Assembly: GCA_030280995.1 (NCBI GenBank)
Contig: JASXTE010000007.1
Span: 15,934,501-15,998,500, forward strand
Length of the DNA: 64,000 nt
Source: Hemileia vastatrix
Lineage: Eukaryota > Basidiomycota > Pucciniomycetes > Pucciniales > Zaghouaniaceae
Direction: 5' to 3'
Every line of letters starts with the position of its first letter. Position 1 is the first letter of the stretch. A program made the position numbers and the translations under genes. Of this stretch, positions 46,181 through 58,522 are shown piece after piece. Below the pieces are notes generated by a model that was not told the origin of the DNA, made no database searches, and worked only from the letters and a program-made list of their open reading frames with translations.

Positions 46181-48115
46181 CTATTGAAATTAATTTTGAG
46201 ACTGGAATACTGAATTTTAGCTATGACCAAGTACTGTAAGTGCCATGGTTTGTATTCAATATATTGGTGTTAAAATTAATTTTGATAGGAATTAACAAGT
46301 ATCATATGGCACCATGCATGAAACCCTGACAGAAACCACCAAATTTATAAGGCAATGAACCTCATAATTTTGATCGAAATTAATGTAGACCCCTGCATAT
46401 TGAATACAAGCCATTTCACATGGACTTCACAAACATAAATAAAATTCAACATGCTTGGCTTAAAATTAATTTCGATCAAAATTAACCAAGGCATTAAAAC
46501 ATCAATTTTAATATGGTGTACTTGAGCAAACCAGTTAATCTAACTGCTTAGCTTACCTATACTTATTGGAATTTTATGCATAGTCCATGTCCATATTAAT
46601 TTCAATCAAAATTAATGTTGACTAATACATAATGAATACATGCTATTCCACTTACACTTTCCAGGCATAGCTACCATTAAATATGCCAGTATCAAAAATT
46701 AATTTTGATTGAAATTAATGAGCATGATAATCATGAATTTCTGGATTCAACTGCTTATTTTTATGCATGGTGCCTTTCCAAAATTAATTTTGATTGAAAA
46801 TACTTTTGATACTGGCATATTGCATGTAGCTATTCCTGGAAAGTGTAAGTGGCATAGTGTGTATCCATTATGTATTTCTCAACATTAATTTTGATCACAT
46901 TTAATATTGACATTTGTATATTGAAACCAAGCCAGCAAACAACACAAAAGATTCTTCATAAAACTGCCCATTAATTTCGATTGAAATTAAGGCTGAACAT
47001 ATACATATTGAATGGTAGTTATATCTGGTCTGAGTAAGCAGAGATTAATTATATTCAATATGTATTGGTCAACATTAATTTTGATCAAAATTAATGAGCA
47101 TTTTGATCATGAACTTTTTTAGTCTGTTAGTTTTTTCAATGCATAATTGCATGTCAACATTAATTTTGATCAAAATTAATGTTGAAATGATATAATGCTT
47201 TTTTGCATGACATGTAAAGGACCGCAAGTATTTTTAAGTATTGAAATTTACTATAAATGTTGAGGGTAAATATAAAATTTACATATCCATATTAATTTCT
47301 ATAAAAAAATTATGTTTACCAATACATAATAAATAGTAAATATGCCTGGTTAGTGTAAGTGGAATAGCTTTTTTTCAATCTGCACTTGGCAACATTAATT
47401 TTGATCAAAGTTAAGGATCATGATTATCATCAATTTATGCAGTCAGTTGCTTACTGTTATGCATGGTAATATGTCAACATCAATTTTAATAAAAATTTAA
47501 TTTGACATGCCACCAACAATTTTACTGTAAGATGAAAAGTAGGGCCCTCTATTCTTAAGTAAACACATTACAATGCATATTGAGCATGTATATATCATTT
47601 ACACATTAATATTAATTTCAATCAAAATTAATGTTGACCAATACACATTGAACACAAGCTTTACAACTTACACACACCAGATATAACTACCATTAAATAT
47701 GTATATGGTCAACCCTAATTTCGATTGAAATTAATGAGCAGTTTTATGAAAAAAATTTTGGGTTGTTTGCTGGTTTGGGTTCAATATGCAAATGTCAATA
47801 TTAAATTCTATTGAAAATAATGTTGACCAATACATAATGAATACACACTATGCCACTTACACTTTCCAGGAATAGACACTATGCAATATGCCAGTATCAA
47901 TATAAATTTTGATCAAAATTAATGTTGGAAGGGCACCATGCATTAAAATATGCAGTTGACTCCTGTAATTAATGATTAACATGCTTATTGATTTTGATCA
48001 AAAATAATTTTGATACTGGCATATTTAATGGTAGCTATGCCTGGCAAGTGTAAGTGGCATAGCGTGTATTCACTATGTATTGGTCAACATTAAATTTGAT
48101 TGAAATTAATATGGA
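46180..48115. repeat. Array of about 20 palindromes linked by orientation-flipping modules
   Basis: The node is ATTAATTTTGATCAAAATTAAT or a centre variant (TTTCGATTGAAA, TTTCAATCAAAA). The best copy is a perfect 32-bp palindrome at 47154-47185. Nodes occur near 46186, 46265, 46375, 46462, 46592, 46698, 46777, 46883, 46974, 47069, 47157, 47288, 47391, 47480, 47608, 47715, 47805, 47899, 47988 and 48088, about 80-130 bp apart. Linkers are of at least two kinds: a module with AATACATAATGAATACA...CACTTACACTTTCCAGG...ATGCCAGTATC, which also occurs reverse-complemented between other nodes, and a second with TGAGCATGATAATCATGAA. No coding content. Confidence 0.85.
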
Positions 48116-48326
48116 TACATAAATGTGACATAAAGAGGTATGGACCATCAATTTGTTGAAAATACATTTTTATATCTCATAAATTATTTGTTTTTCTTAA
48201 AAAAACTTTACTCTATCTCAATATCAACTTATAACATTTACCAAGCTGCTTTGAAAAAAAAAACAATATACATAAAATTCAATAAAAGATAGCTATATTA
48301 CACAGAAGATCATCGTGATACCCAAG

Positions 48327-49127
48327 TTATGATGATGTTGATGCTCTATTATTTGATTCCAGAATCTTTACCAGATCAATATCAGCTCCAACCCCAAGTG
48401 ACTCACATTCAATCACAGATAATCCTTGCAAAAATGTTGCTGAATAGCAACTCTTGGGGAGGTATTTGGGAACATTGAATACACCATTTTGTGCAACTGT
48501 CCTTTGTGATGACTGTGAATATGTTTTTAATGCTGATTTTCTTTTAGCTGGTGTATGGGCTAAGTCCTTTGTCATCCTATCCATTTTTTAAACAAATCAT
48601 TGAGTTCAGGACTTTGCCATCCAGGAATAGCTTGGATATGTGCAGTTGGTGATGGTGCTGGGCCTTCCTCAATATCAGAGATGTACCTAGCATCATGAAA
48701 AAGCACAACAAAACCTGGAAAATCACTGCAGAGATCTCTTGCTAACTTGTAGCGTGCACTAGCAATCTGAATTCCAACTAAATCAGCTTCATAATAACAA
48801 AAAGCAAAGTAAAATAAGAAACTTACCTTGGTCCGATAATGCTATACTTGTGCCCTTTCCCTCTTTTTGATCTTCTCTCTTGCTACCCTTTCCTCTTCTT
48901 GCCCAACTAACCTTATCATCTCCTTTGCCTTATTAACTACACATTTCTCAATAACACATTGAGTGAACTGAAGCTTTGACTGATTGATTGTATTCAAGGT
49001 GGTGAGCCACCTGGTACAGTGGTCGCATACTATGCTTCCCATGACTTGATTCAAAGTTAATTCTGAAAAATCACCGCAAGTCCAATCAAAGGCAAATTTC
49101 CGAAAAAAAATTTCTTGCAATTCACTC
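48327..49127 (-). pseudogene. 3' half of a gene split by the second retroelement
   Basis: Continues, on the minus strand, the gene whose 5' part lies at 61017-61868. The first segment (49127-48845) encodes SELQEIFFRKFAFDWTCGDF, then CDHC, a basic helix and a KIKKRE end. After a frame change a GTAAGT...GAAG intron (about 48787-48828) leads to ADLVGIQIASARYKL and a Pro-rich stretch. A second one-base frame change at an A-run near 48590 leads to the C-terminus ending at 48327. No known domain recognised apart from a C-X2-C pair. With two frame changes plus the 11.9-kb insertion it is not functional as it stands. Confidence 0.6.
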
Positions 49128-50448
49128 TGTGGTACGCGCCTTGCAGGAAGCATGAATTTAGACCAATCAGCCCGCGTAGTCCAGGAAGAATAAAGGGGAG
49201 TTAGTGCAGCAGGAAGTATAAAAATATAATATGAATTTGTAGTTTCAAGGAACAAAGGAAATAGAAGCGCGGAAAAGGATTAAGGGTCTGTGTGCTCAGA
49301 CTTTGCAGCAAGATGTGCCGCACAATAGGGGAATTGTGTGTTATTTATTTACGATCGCAAGCGCTAAACAATATGGATTTGGATTTTCAAATAATTGTGT
49401 GTTAAGCATTAAAGAAGGAGTTACGGCTTAAGGTCGACTCAAGCGCATAGTGTACTGTACCGCGGCAAGTGCTATAACTTACTGAGACAAGTAATGAAGA
49501 AGGCTAACTAGTTAAGCGAGCTGTCGGAACTATGAACTTAGTATTAAAAGCAAAGAGAGTGGGGACTCAATCCTAAAACTATCCAAGAGTTAAAGCAACT
49601 AGATGCAGCGTTAGGATAAGTCAAACCTGGAACTAGCGCTGAAACAAAACAAGGTATAGTTAAAAGCACATATGTGGAGCATCAGTGAAACAAGTTAATA
49701 CTAGTTTTAGTAATTATAGGGTATGATTTAGGCGCTGTAGTTTCTACAAGCGGTGTACATAGTTTACTAATGGATTAGTTGTTGTTTTACTAATGTGGCG
49801 CTAGAGTCAGTGCTCAAGATCCATTAGGGAACTGTGTCTTAAGCGCTGGAAAAATATAAAAGGAGAACTGGTCGATCTATCTAAAGAGAGAGGAAAAATA
49901 ATAAAAATTAGAAAAATCGTATTAAGTGTTGCTTTAAAAAGAAGATCATAGAAAAATAAATATAGAGATATACAAGTAGCTATAGTCATAGTGCCCAGTA
50001 TAAGATATTAGATCTTTTTGTGATTAATTTTTTGAGAGAATATTAAAAGTTATTTCTGAGTCTTTTAGAGTTCGTGCGTCTGTGTGTGTATTTCATATAG
50101 TATAGTGAAAGAGCGCAACATAGAGAGAATATATAGATTCAGTGGGATTAACTATTATTAGAGATATTTTATTACTATAATAAGGCATATTTAAAGAGAG
50201 CGCATCAAGAGGGAGTAGCTGTGGATAATAGCGCTTATTAAGAATAGAAATATCCAGATAGTAATTCTTGTTTTTTTTCCTTATCTTTAACTCATCTCAA
50301 CTTATAAACTTTCTAGTCAATTATTAGCGTTGCACATTATTACACTGTCTTTAAAATAAGAGTGACAGGCACTTCTTTTAGAAATTAAAGAGTAGAACCA
50401 ACCCATCTCTTATGGTGTCTACTGCTTAGTACTTTAGAACAGTCTACA
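49128..50448 (+). repeat. 5' LTR of the second element
   Basis: TGTGGTACGCGCC...AGTCTACA. TATAAAAGGAG occurs at 49855-49865. Rich in GCGC words such as AAGCGCTAAAC, TAGCGCTGAAAC and GGCGCTGTAG. Confidence 0.9.
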
Positions 50449-50450
50449 AT

Positions 50451-50468
50451 TGGTGTCCCAACAGTGGC
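50451..50468 (+). other. Primer-binding site of the second element
   Basis: TGGTGTCCCAACAGTGGC, two bases (AT) after the LTR end. Primer tRNA not identified. Confidence 0.55.
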
Positions 50469-50694
50469 ATAATTGTAACTAGTGTTTTTGATTAGATTGT
50501 TTGGTTTTTTAGGGTTTTGTCAAGAGGACGTAATCAAGCCGGCGCTTCAGCAGAAGAGTTGTAGGGTCTACAACAAGTGGATCAATAGCCGTTATCAGAG
50601 GATAGCGTAGGGCTGTATCGTGAGAAAAGTCAGGTTTAATTACCCAGCGTGTGTTTTTTCTTTGTGATCTTTGCTTTGATTTGATATTTCGGGA

Positions 50695-52428
50695 ATGGAT
50701 CCTACTGCGACTACATCTAGGGGATGTCAGGAGAGGGTTAAATTGCCCAATTCTTTGACATCGTTTCCAAAAACAGTAACCACAATTATTAGGTGTAAAG
50801 ATGAAAGCTTGCGCTCTGCGGGAATTAATACCAAAAAGTTTTTACGCAGGTTTGAACAATCAGCGGAGGTTCATGAAGCAACCAAATATGATATGGTACA
50901 AAAAGTACTATTCTTTGTATCTGATGAGTGCAAAGACAATTTAGAGGATCTAAAAGGGCATGAGGAGCAAAATTGGTCAGCTCTAAAAGAACAAATGCTC
51001 AAGAGATGGCCAAAAGTTACCAAGGAAACTAGGTATACAATAAAGGACCTGGATATTTTGGTAAATAGGGTCAAGGCTAGAGGAGGTGTTTGAGACCCCA
51101 AGGAATTTAAAAGTTTTAGGAAAGACTTCGATCGGATAGTGGAATATTTAGTTAGTAACAAAGATTTTAGTGATGTTAATGCGTCGTTCCCTTGGTTTTG
51201 TGAAGCGTTAGCACCAGAAGTTGAAGACTGGGCAAAAAGGCGCTTGGATAACGAAGGAACTCTGGTTAAAAAGAGGGACGGAAATTACAAGTATCCCATA
51301 TTAGAAGAAGTGGAAATGGCAGTGGAAGCTGAATTTAAGTTGCATCGAGTTGAGCGACGTGCAGCAAGGGTGGATCTGGATAATGAGGATATGGAGGAAG
51401 ATGCGCAAGGCGTAGGATCACCTTCTCAGATTTCCTCTCCTAAAGTTAAAATTTTCTCTAAGGATCCAGATTCAGTCATGGCAAGAATCAATGAGTTGGA
51501 GAAGAAGATAGGCGAAGCGGCAAAGGTGAAAGAATTTTTTAGGCCCAAGAGTTCTCCTCAACCTTTGCTTTTTTCCGCTATGGTGTGCTATTATTGTAAT
51601 AAAGAGGGGCATACAAGGATGAGGTGTAATGCGCTTCAAAAGGATAAAGAGGAAAAGGTAGTTTACGAGGATGGGACTACGCTTATGTTGGAAGATGGTA
51701 CTAAGTTGGTTAAAGACAAATATCGAGGGATGTGAGCCATGGTCATCAATCATATTAATAAAAAGTCTATGGAAAGTAGGTCAAGCAAGGGCAAAGAGCC
51801 AGAAAATAAGAAGAAAGGCAAGGATGCAAAGTCGGTTAATTTTGCAGTTACTTGCGCAGTGTTAGACTTTAAAATAAAAGAAGGAGCTGTTGCAGCGCCA
51901 CTTACCGCAGCACAATTGGAGATGTTCGCGGCAAAGCATAAGAAAATGGCCCCACCTACAATTAATAGGCCAAGAAGGGCTGGATCTAGGTATGCAAATA
52001 CAGAGGATATGGAGGAAGTAGGGTATACTACTAGAGAAAATACACCTGCACCTATCAATGATGTTGAAATGGATGGTATGGACTCTGGAGGTTATGGCGT
52101 GGATCACCAGGAAGTAGAACAGACAGCAATGTTGGAGGAGCCAGAGGTAGTACAGCAAAGAGTGGTACCTGCTGAAGGAATGCCAGGAGCAAAGCATAAT
52201 ACTCCAAAGAACCCACCTGGAAGAGCGAAAGCTGGTTCCAAGGCAACTCAGCCTAAATGGAGAATGCAGCGCCTGGTTCATTCTGATTTTCCTAAAGCTG
52301 CCGAGGATTTAGTTGGGGAATGTTTGAAGACTACAGTCTCTGTTCCATTGGGGATGCTGACAGCAGTAGCGCCAGATGTAGCAAATGGAATCGTGGATAA
52401 GTGCAGAAAGCAAAGGATTGCTAATTGA
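50695..52428 (+). pseudogene. gag of the second element, interrupted by TGA codons
   Basis: A single frame starting MDPTATTSRG. It contains a capsid-like helical region (about codons 30-200), a zinc knuckle C-X2-C-X4-H-X4-C (CYYCNKEGHTRMRC, about 51585-51626) and a Lys- and Pro-rich tail. In-frame TGA codons sit at 51091, 51733 and 52426, but the frame is otherwise continuous. Each could be a former CGA. Gag would form the particle and bind element RNA. Recently decayed rather than ancient. Confidence 0.8.
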
Positions 52429-52440
52429 GCTGAGTTCAAT

Positions 52441-55400
52441 ATGGCAGAACAGTCATTTCAGCCAGTTGTTGGATTACCTAGGGCGCCACATTATGCAGGA
52501 CCCTTAGGGTATTTGACTATTACGGTAAATGGTAAGCAAATTAAAGTGTTAGTGGATACGGGTTCACAAATCAATGTGGTATCAGTGGATGACGCAGTGG
52601 AATTAGGTCTTCCTGTAAAAGACGGCAAAGGCATTTTCACAGGAATTGGGTGAGGTAGGTTACCTGTTATAGGTGTAGCAGAGTATGTACGCACTAGAGT
52701 TGCGGGAGCAACAAGAGATATACATTTTTATGTTCCAATGGGTGTGGTTAAACCAGTTTTAGGCACGCCATTTTTAATGGATTATTCAGCGACTATAGAT
52801 TATTGTTTAAATAAGACTATAGGAATAAGGATTATGGGTGATGATGGTGTTCTAGTAACAGCAGTCTTAGTAGCGCCCAAGGATGGTGGCTGGGAAACTA
52901 TGTACTCTGGAGCTGCGCGGTTAGAGAAAGAAAGAGAGTTTTATGAGGAAGTCTCAGATGAGGAGATAGGGCAACCGCCAGGAAGGCGCCAAAATTTTCA
53001 TTAGGGACTGGAATTTTAGGTATTACTATCTCCCAGGATGAGAGGAACATGGATAGTGACCAGTCAGTCCAACAAGGAGGGATATGTAAAGCAGTACTTC
53101 ATAGGTGTCTTGGGAATACTACTGTAGAATTTTATTATACCTCATCTTTTTGATTTCTTTAATTTTGGATATTGTTATACTTATATTAAAAAGAAAAGAC
53201 AAAAACAGGATTTAGGTGCAACCCGTAGTTATATTAGAAAGCGTTTGATTTTAATTAATGAAGGAAGTAGCAAGGACTGTTTTGTATCCAAGTATAAACC
53301 AGTAGCTGTTAAGGTTAAACCAGTGAATATAGTGATGCCTGATTTGAATCCCCCTTTGCAGAGGCCGGCGCTATCTAGAAATCCTTATGATACGCCTTTA
53401 ACAAAGTTTCCGCCTGATTTTGCGTCTACCAGCAAGATTCAATGGAAAGGCTTCAGATGGTAGATTTTGGACCGGAGGGCTGGTTATTTCAGGAAGAAAA
53501 GAAGTTATTATTACATGTTATGGTTCTTAGGGAAAAGGCTATTGCGTTTTCAGAAAAGGAAAGAGGTTTGTTAAAACACTCTTATGGTAAAACTTATATT
53601 GTTCCAGTTATACCTCATGCGCTGTGGCAAAATAAGGTGTTTCCAATACCAGCAGCTATAAGAGAAGAGTATATGGAATTAATTAGGGGAAGGTTAAAGT
53701 CCGGCTTGTATGAACAGTCTATGTCTAGTTATTCAAGTCCAGTGTTTTGTGTGGTCAAACATAATGGTAAATCAAGGGTTGTTCATGATCTTAGGGAGAT
53801 AAACAAGGTTACAGTAAAGGATGCAGGGATGCCACCAACACCAGAAGAATTTGTGGATTCTTTTGCGGGACATGCATGTTACAGATTAGGTGATATTATG
53901 GGAGGATACAATGAGCGCGAGTTGGACAAATTGTCCAGACCCATGACAACGTTTGAAACACCACTGGGGCACTTTAGGTTGACAAGGTTACCGCAAGGCA
54001 CATAAAAATTATGTGGAGGTATATCAAGCACAAATGATGTGGATATTGCAGGATGAAATTCCAGAACATGTGGGAATTTTCATTGATGATGGCGGTATAA
54101 AAGGACCAGCCAGTGATTATGAAGGGAAAGTGTTAAAAGAAAATCCGTATATTAGAAAGTTTATTTGGGAATATGTGATTACCCTGGAAAGAGTGCTATT
54201 TAGGATAGAGGAGGCAGGATTAACGATTTCTAGATCTAAATTTTCCTGTTGTGTTCCAGCGCTAGATATAGTGGGACATGTGGTATGCAAGAATGGGAGA
54301 ATTGTGGCTGAAAAAGAGAGGAATAAGGTACTTACATGGCCAAGACCAAGAAATATTAAGGAAGTTAGAGGGTTTTTAGGCATTTGTACATCTGTAAGAA
54401 TGTTTATTCAAGATTTTGCTTTGTTGTCTTCACCTTTATGGCGCTTAACAAGAAAGGATGCTGTATGGGATTGGATGGAGGAATGTGAGCAGTCATTCGA
54501 GTTATTAAAGAGGGTTGTAGGGAAAGATATTCTTTTGAAGAAATTGGAATATGGACCAGGCGCTGGAAAAATTACTCTAGCGGTGGATTCTAGTGTGTCC
54601 GCGGTGAACGCAGTTTTGATGCAGGAGGACAAGGAAGGTAATGATAGACCTGTCCTTTACAAGTCCAAGACTTTTACCAAAGTAGAGTCTAGGTACTCCC
54701 AGTCTAAGCTGGAGTTATGTGGAGTAGCAAAAATTCTTAAAAAGCTACAATGGATGCTTTGGGGGCAGCATTTCGAGCTGCAGGTTGATACGCTGTCATT
54801 GGTGCAAATGATTAATAGCCCGAGTTTACCAGATGCGCCCATGAGGAGGTGGGTAGCGCAGATTAATTTATTTTCTTTTGATTTAGTCCATAAGCCGGGG
54901 AAATTTTTCACTATGCCAGATTCTCTGTTGAGAAGACTGTTATGTGAAGAAGACTGGGAAGTGGAAGAATTTGAAGAAGATAAGAGGTGGGTAAATGGGA
55001 TAGATTATTTTTATACAAAATTTGATAAGAACGTCTGCGATGACAATAAACTAGCAAGTAGGATTGTCCGTGATGACAATAAACTAGTAATGTGGAATGT
55101 CCGAAATGAAATAAAACTAAATGCTGACAATGAAAAGGATGTTTGTAGCGAGGTTGAACTGCAACTGGATTTAGGGAACATTGAAGCTAATATAGTGACA
55201 AGGAGTGCACAAGGCAAAGTAGTGGAGGAGTCAGACGATGAAGATGCTTCAAAGGGAAGTCAGGAAAGTAGTACTCAACTCGAAGAGGAGGAGTATTTAG
55301 TAGACAAAGCTTCTACAGATGAGGGATTAGAGTTGTTAAGGTTATATTTGGAAGGTTATAGTCAACCGGATTTTTGCAATAAAAAGGTTTGGCGCAATAT

Positions 55401-56610
55401 TAAGAAGCGCACTAAAGGCTATTTTATTAAAAATGGGAAGTTATGGAAGAATGAAGCTTTGTCTCCTCAGTTAGTTATTCAAACTAGGGAAGGAAAGGAG
55501 AAGATACTCAGGGAGTTACACAAGAATTTAGGACATAGAGGTCAAGAGGAGACTCATCACAGAGTTAGGGAAAGATTGTGGTGGCCCAACATGAAAAATG
55601 AAGTAAGAGATTGGGTTAAATCTTGTCCTGAATGCCAGCGCAGAAGTAACAGAAAGCCAAAAGAAAAAGGAAGAGCGACGGGCAAAGATACTGTTTTTGG
55701 TAGGGTTAGTTTAGATGCAGTCCATATAAAAGAAGGAAGCTTTAAATACTTGGTAGTAGCCAGGGATAATCTATCAGGATGGGTTGAAGCAGCGCCGTTG
55801 ATAAACCTTAAGGCAAGTAATGTGGCCGAGTTTTTGAAGAAATAATGGATTTATAGGTATGGGGCAATGAAGATGGTAACCGTAGATGGTGGCGCTGAAT
55901 TTGTGGGAGAATTCCAAGAAGTAGTAAAAGGTATTGGCGCCAAATTACGAGTTGCAACACCATATTATCCTGAAGCAGAGGGAATGGTAGAAAGAGGGCA
56001 TCAAGTTATAAAGGATGCGCTAGTTAAATTATGTGGAAATAATGGGGCGAAGTGGAAGAACTACTTGCCATTATTTTTGTTTGCAGACAGGATTCCAGTT
56101 AAAAGGAAAACAGGGTTTTTGCCATTCGAACTTATGTTTGGTCAAAGGGCGGTATTACCTATTGATCTGGAGGCTGGATCTTTCCTAGGATGTGATTGGG
56201 ATCAAGTGCGCTCAACCAAAGATTTAATTCTAGCAAGGGTAGTGCAACTTGAAAGAAAAGACGATTTTGTGGAGAAAGTGTATGAAAGAATGATGCAGAT
56301 CCGGGACAAGTCAGTTAAATATTGGGATGAGCACTTAGCGCATAGGTTAAGAAAGCCATTGAACCCAGGAGATTTGGTTTTGGTTTATAATAGAAGTTTA
56401 GAAAGCCAATGGGGGAAGATGTTTTCTTACAGATGGAATGGTCCTTATAGGATAAGAAAGCAGATAGCTGGAGGTTCTTACTTACTGGAGGAATTGGATG
56501 GTACTGAGTGGAAGCGGCGTGTGGCCGCAGATCAGATCAAAAGATTCTACCCAAGGGGTGTTCCAGTGATACAAGATAACCTCCGGAATGACGAAAAACT
56601 ACCAGAATAA
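52441..56610 (+). pseudogene. pol of the second element (PR-RT-RH-IN), decayed
   Basis: In the gag frame: an aspartic protease with LVDTGSQINVV, a TGA at 52651 and a TAG at 53002. A frameshift at about 53440-53460 leads to RT (SSYSSPVFCVVKHNGKSR, VHDLREINKV), and a compensating shift near 54003 leads to the RT active site IFIDD (Asp-Asp at 54085-54090) and GFLGIC. RNase H follows (LAVDSS, YSQSKLELCG), then the integrase zinc finger (H...H and CPEC near 55625), D in SLDAVHI, a TAA at 55843, D in TVDGGAEF and E in EGMVERGHQ, with a basic C-terminus ending at 56610. The RT box FIDD followed by KGP is the form seen in a common basidiomycete gypsy lineage without chromodomain. Not functional as read. 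Confidence 0.85.
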
Positions 56611-57220
56611 TACCTCCGGGAAGAGGTTAAACTAATAAGTTATGTTAAATTTTGTTTTTCTAAAAAAGGACTCACAGGAGGCTTCGACACAGTTGTGACG
56701 GATAGAGGGCGCTAACTGGAAGTTAGGGGGACTATGGCTGAACAGGCAATTGGCATAAGCACTGAGATGAGGGAATACAGGAAAATGAAATCTTATATTT
56801 TCATTGTTCAAGGAGACATGACAAAATAGGTAATTGGATTGAAGGAGATGTGTACCATGTAAACGCAAAAGACGCTGGGAATTTAACTAATGGGTTAACT
56901 AACCAGGAGTGGAATGGCAATTTATAGATGGGGCGCTCTATAGTTCAATTCTTATTCTACATGATATATCGCTGTATCGCAGTGAAGGCGGTAAAGTTTT
57001 ATGATATAAAGTTTATTTGGGATTTTGTTTTTTAGGGGTTAATAGTATTTTAAAGAAAGTAGAGGGAGCAAAGTTACGCGCTCTAAAAGTATGAAAGACA
57101 GGTGTAACAAAATAGTGCCATTTCTAAAAAGATTATTTGAAGGCATAGCATGAAAAATATATGAAGACTATTTACAGGGAGAATGGACAGAGGAGACTCT
57201 TAAGGAAAAGCACTAGTGGT
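56611..57220. other. Non-coding spacer between pol and the antisense genes
   Basis: Purine-rich sequence with several GCGC words. It lies 3' of pol and 3' of the antisense gene, so both transcription units would converge here. No protein signal. Confidence 0.5.
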
Positions 57221-58019
57221 CTATTCAGTATCAGGGTGAAAGCTAATAGGATATCCTTTCCAGTTTTCAGGCATGATGAAGTGACAGTGATTGATGGGTA
57301 ATCCAAGAATATTCGTTGAGCTGATTTCGTTCATTAGTTGACCTATCATTTCTATATGAGTATAGCGAGCTTCAAGTTCAGCGTCAGAAAAAGCTGGTGC
57401 GTTATTGTAGGATAGGGACATAGCGTCATATATAAGACAAAGTCTGGAAAACATTTTCATGGAATAGACAAAGGGTAAAGGAATGGGAACCCATCCCAAG
57501 GAGATGGATTCATTGAAGCCTGACAGGAAGTTAGTAAGCAAGAAGAGCATAAGTATAGTAAAGGATACTTACTTGCTAAATAGTTTTGTGGGCGCGCTGA
57601 CGGTGAAGTAATAGTAACCATGTCAGGAGCTGCTCTAGGGGATCCTGAGCGCATGGAAGCACTGGAACTCGGGGGGAAGAAAGTGTAGCGCTAGGCTGTA
57701 TGGATATTTTGTGCCTGGGAAGACTAGGAAGCAATGGCGACTCATAACGAGCATTATTATTATTAGTAGAAATAGTGGGACTAGTGGTGGTAATTATGGG
57801 AGCACTACTAGTAGAGCTAGGTGGAAAGAAAATATAACCAGTAGGCTGAGAAGTATTCTGGTTAAGGGAGGTATTGCAAGTTTTGTGGTATCTAAAGCAA
57901 TTGTCACTGGCAGGTCTAAAAGAGGCATACACCCGAGGTCTAGAAAATGTGCAATGAAAGTTATGGCGTTTGCAAAATGAGCAAGCTTGATCTCTGGGAA
58001 CTGTGCGATATTGAGTCAT
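57221..58019 (-). pseudogene. Antisense gene B in the retroelement: Cys-rich protein, one frameshift
   Basis: Two exons, 57573-58019 and 57221-57519, with a 54-nt GTAAGT...TCAG intron. Starts MTQYRTVPRDQ and carries C-X2-C-X6-C-X17-C-X6-C (CSFCKRHNFHC ... CFRYHKTC), reminiscent of fungal zinc-cluster DNA-binding domains, then a Ser/Pro/Asn-rich region. The frame must change by one base in a six-C run near 57672 to reach the segment that splices correctly to the C-terminal exon (FNESISLGWVPIPLPF ... ending FHPDTE). The single indel may be a mutation or a sequence error. It lies on the strand opposite gag-pol and the same strand as gene A. Confidence 0.6.
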
Positions 58020-58437
58020 GATGTTAGGATAGAGGAAATTCAGGTTATAAGAAGGGCTATTTATAGGATAACAATAGCATTATAGAGAAGTCATCAGTTG
58101 CGCCACGTCTGACTTGAGCGCTGGATGGTTTCTAAGAAGCTAGTGAGAAGCGTTTGTTTTGATGAAGAACCCAAGGAAAGATGAATTGTTACAATCAAGG
58201 GAAAGACATGTATTGTGAAGATTTGAGTTATTAAAGAGATTACATACATAAATGATGAAGGGGAAGTAAATGTTGCTATAGAATGTAGCAACGATCTCAA
58301 GTTGTTATTTTTTATTTGTTGTTTCATCTTTCATAGGCACTTAGTAGAAGGGTGCGCTGCTTAGAAAAAGGATGATATTTTGGGGAAACTCATCTCGCAG
58401 TTGTAGAGTTCTCACAGGAAAGTCTTTAAAAAAAACT

Positions 58438-58463
58438 AAAAAAATAAATAAATAAATAAATAT
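58438..58463 (+). repeat. (AAAT)n microsatellite
   Basis: About five AAAT units between antisense genes A and B. Confidence 0.8.
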
Positions 58464-58522
58464 ATTACATTTTTTTACAAGGCTATATACACATTACAAG
58501 GAATAAATACAAAAGAAGATTT

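Noticed and set aside
46180..48115. CRISPR-like array of regularly spaced palindromic repeats
   Set aside because: The context is a eukaryotic genome with introns; the spacers are themselves repeated modules in both orientations, and no cas genes are present.
51750..52281. Minus-strand ORFs antisense to gag of the second element, considered as further antisense genes
   Set aside because: Unlike genes A and B they have no consensus introns, no motif and strongly biased Ser/Leu/Cys composition typical of antisense frames.
42734..53004. Nuclear code with TGA read as an amino acid, to explain the TGA codons in otherwise open genes
   Set aside because: The intact chromovirus uses TGG for Trp throughout and ends other frames normally; TAG and TAA also interrupt the second element. 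Mutation of CGA is simpler.
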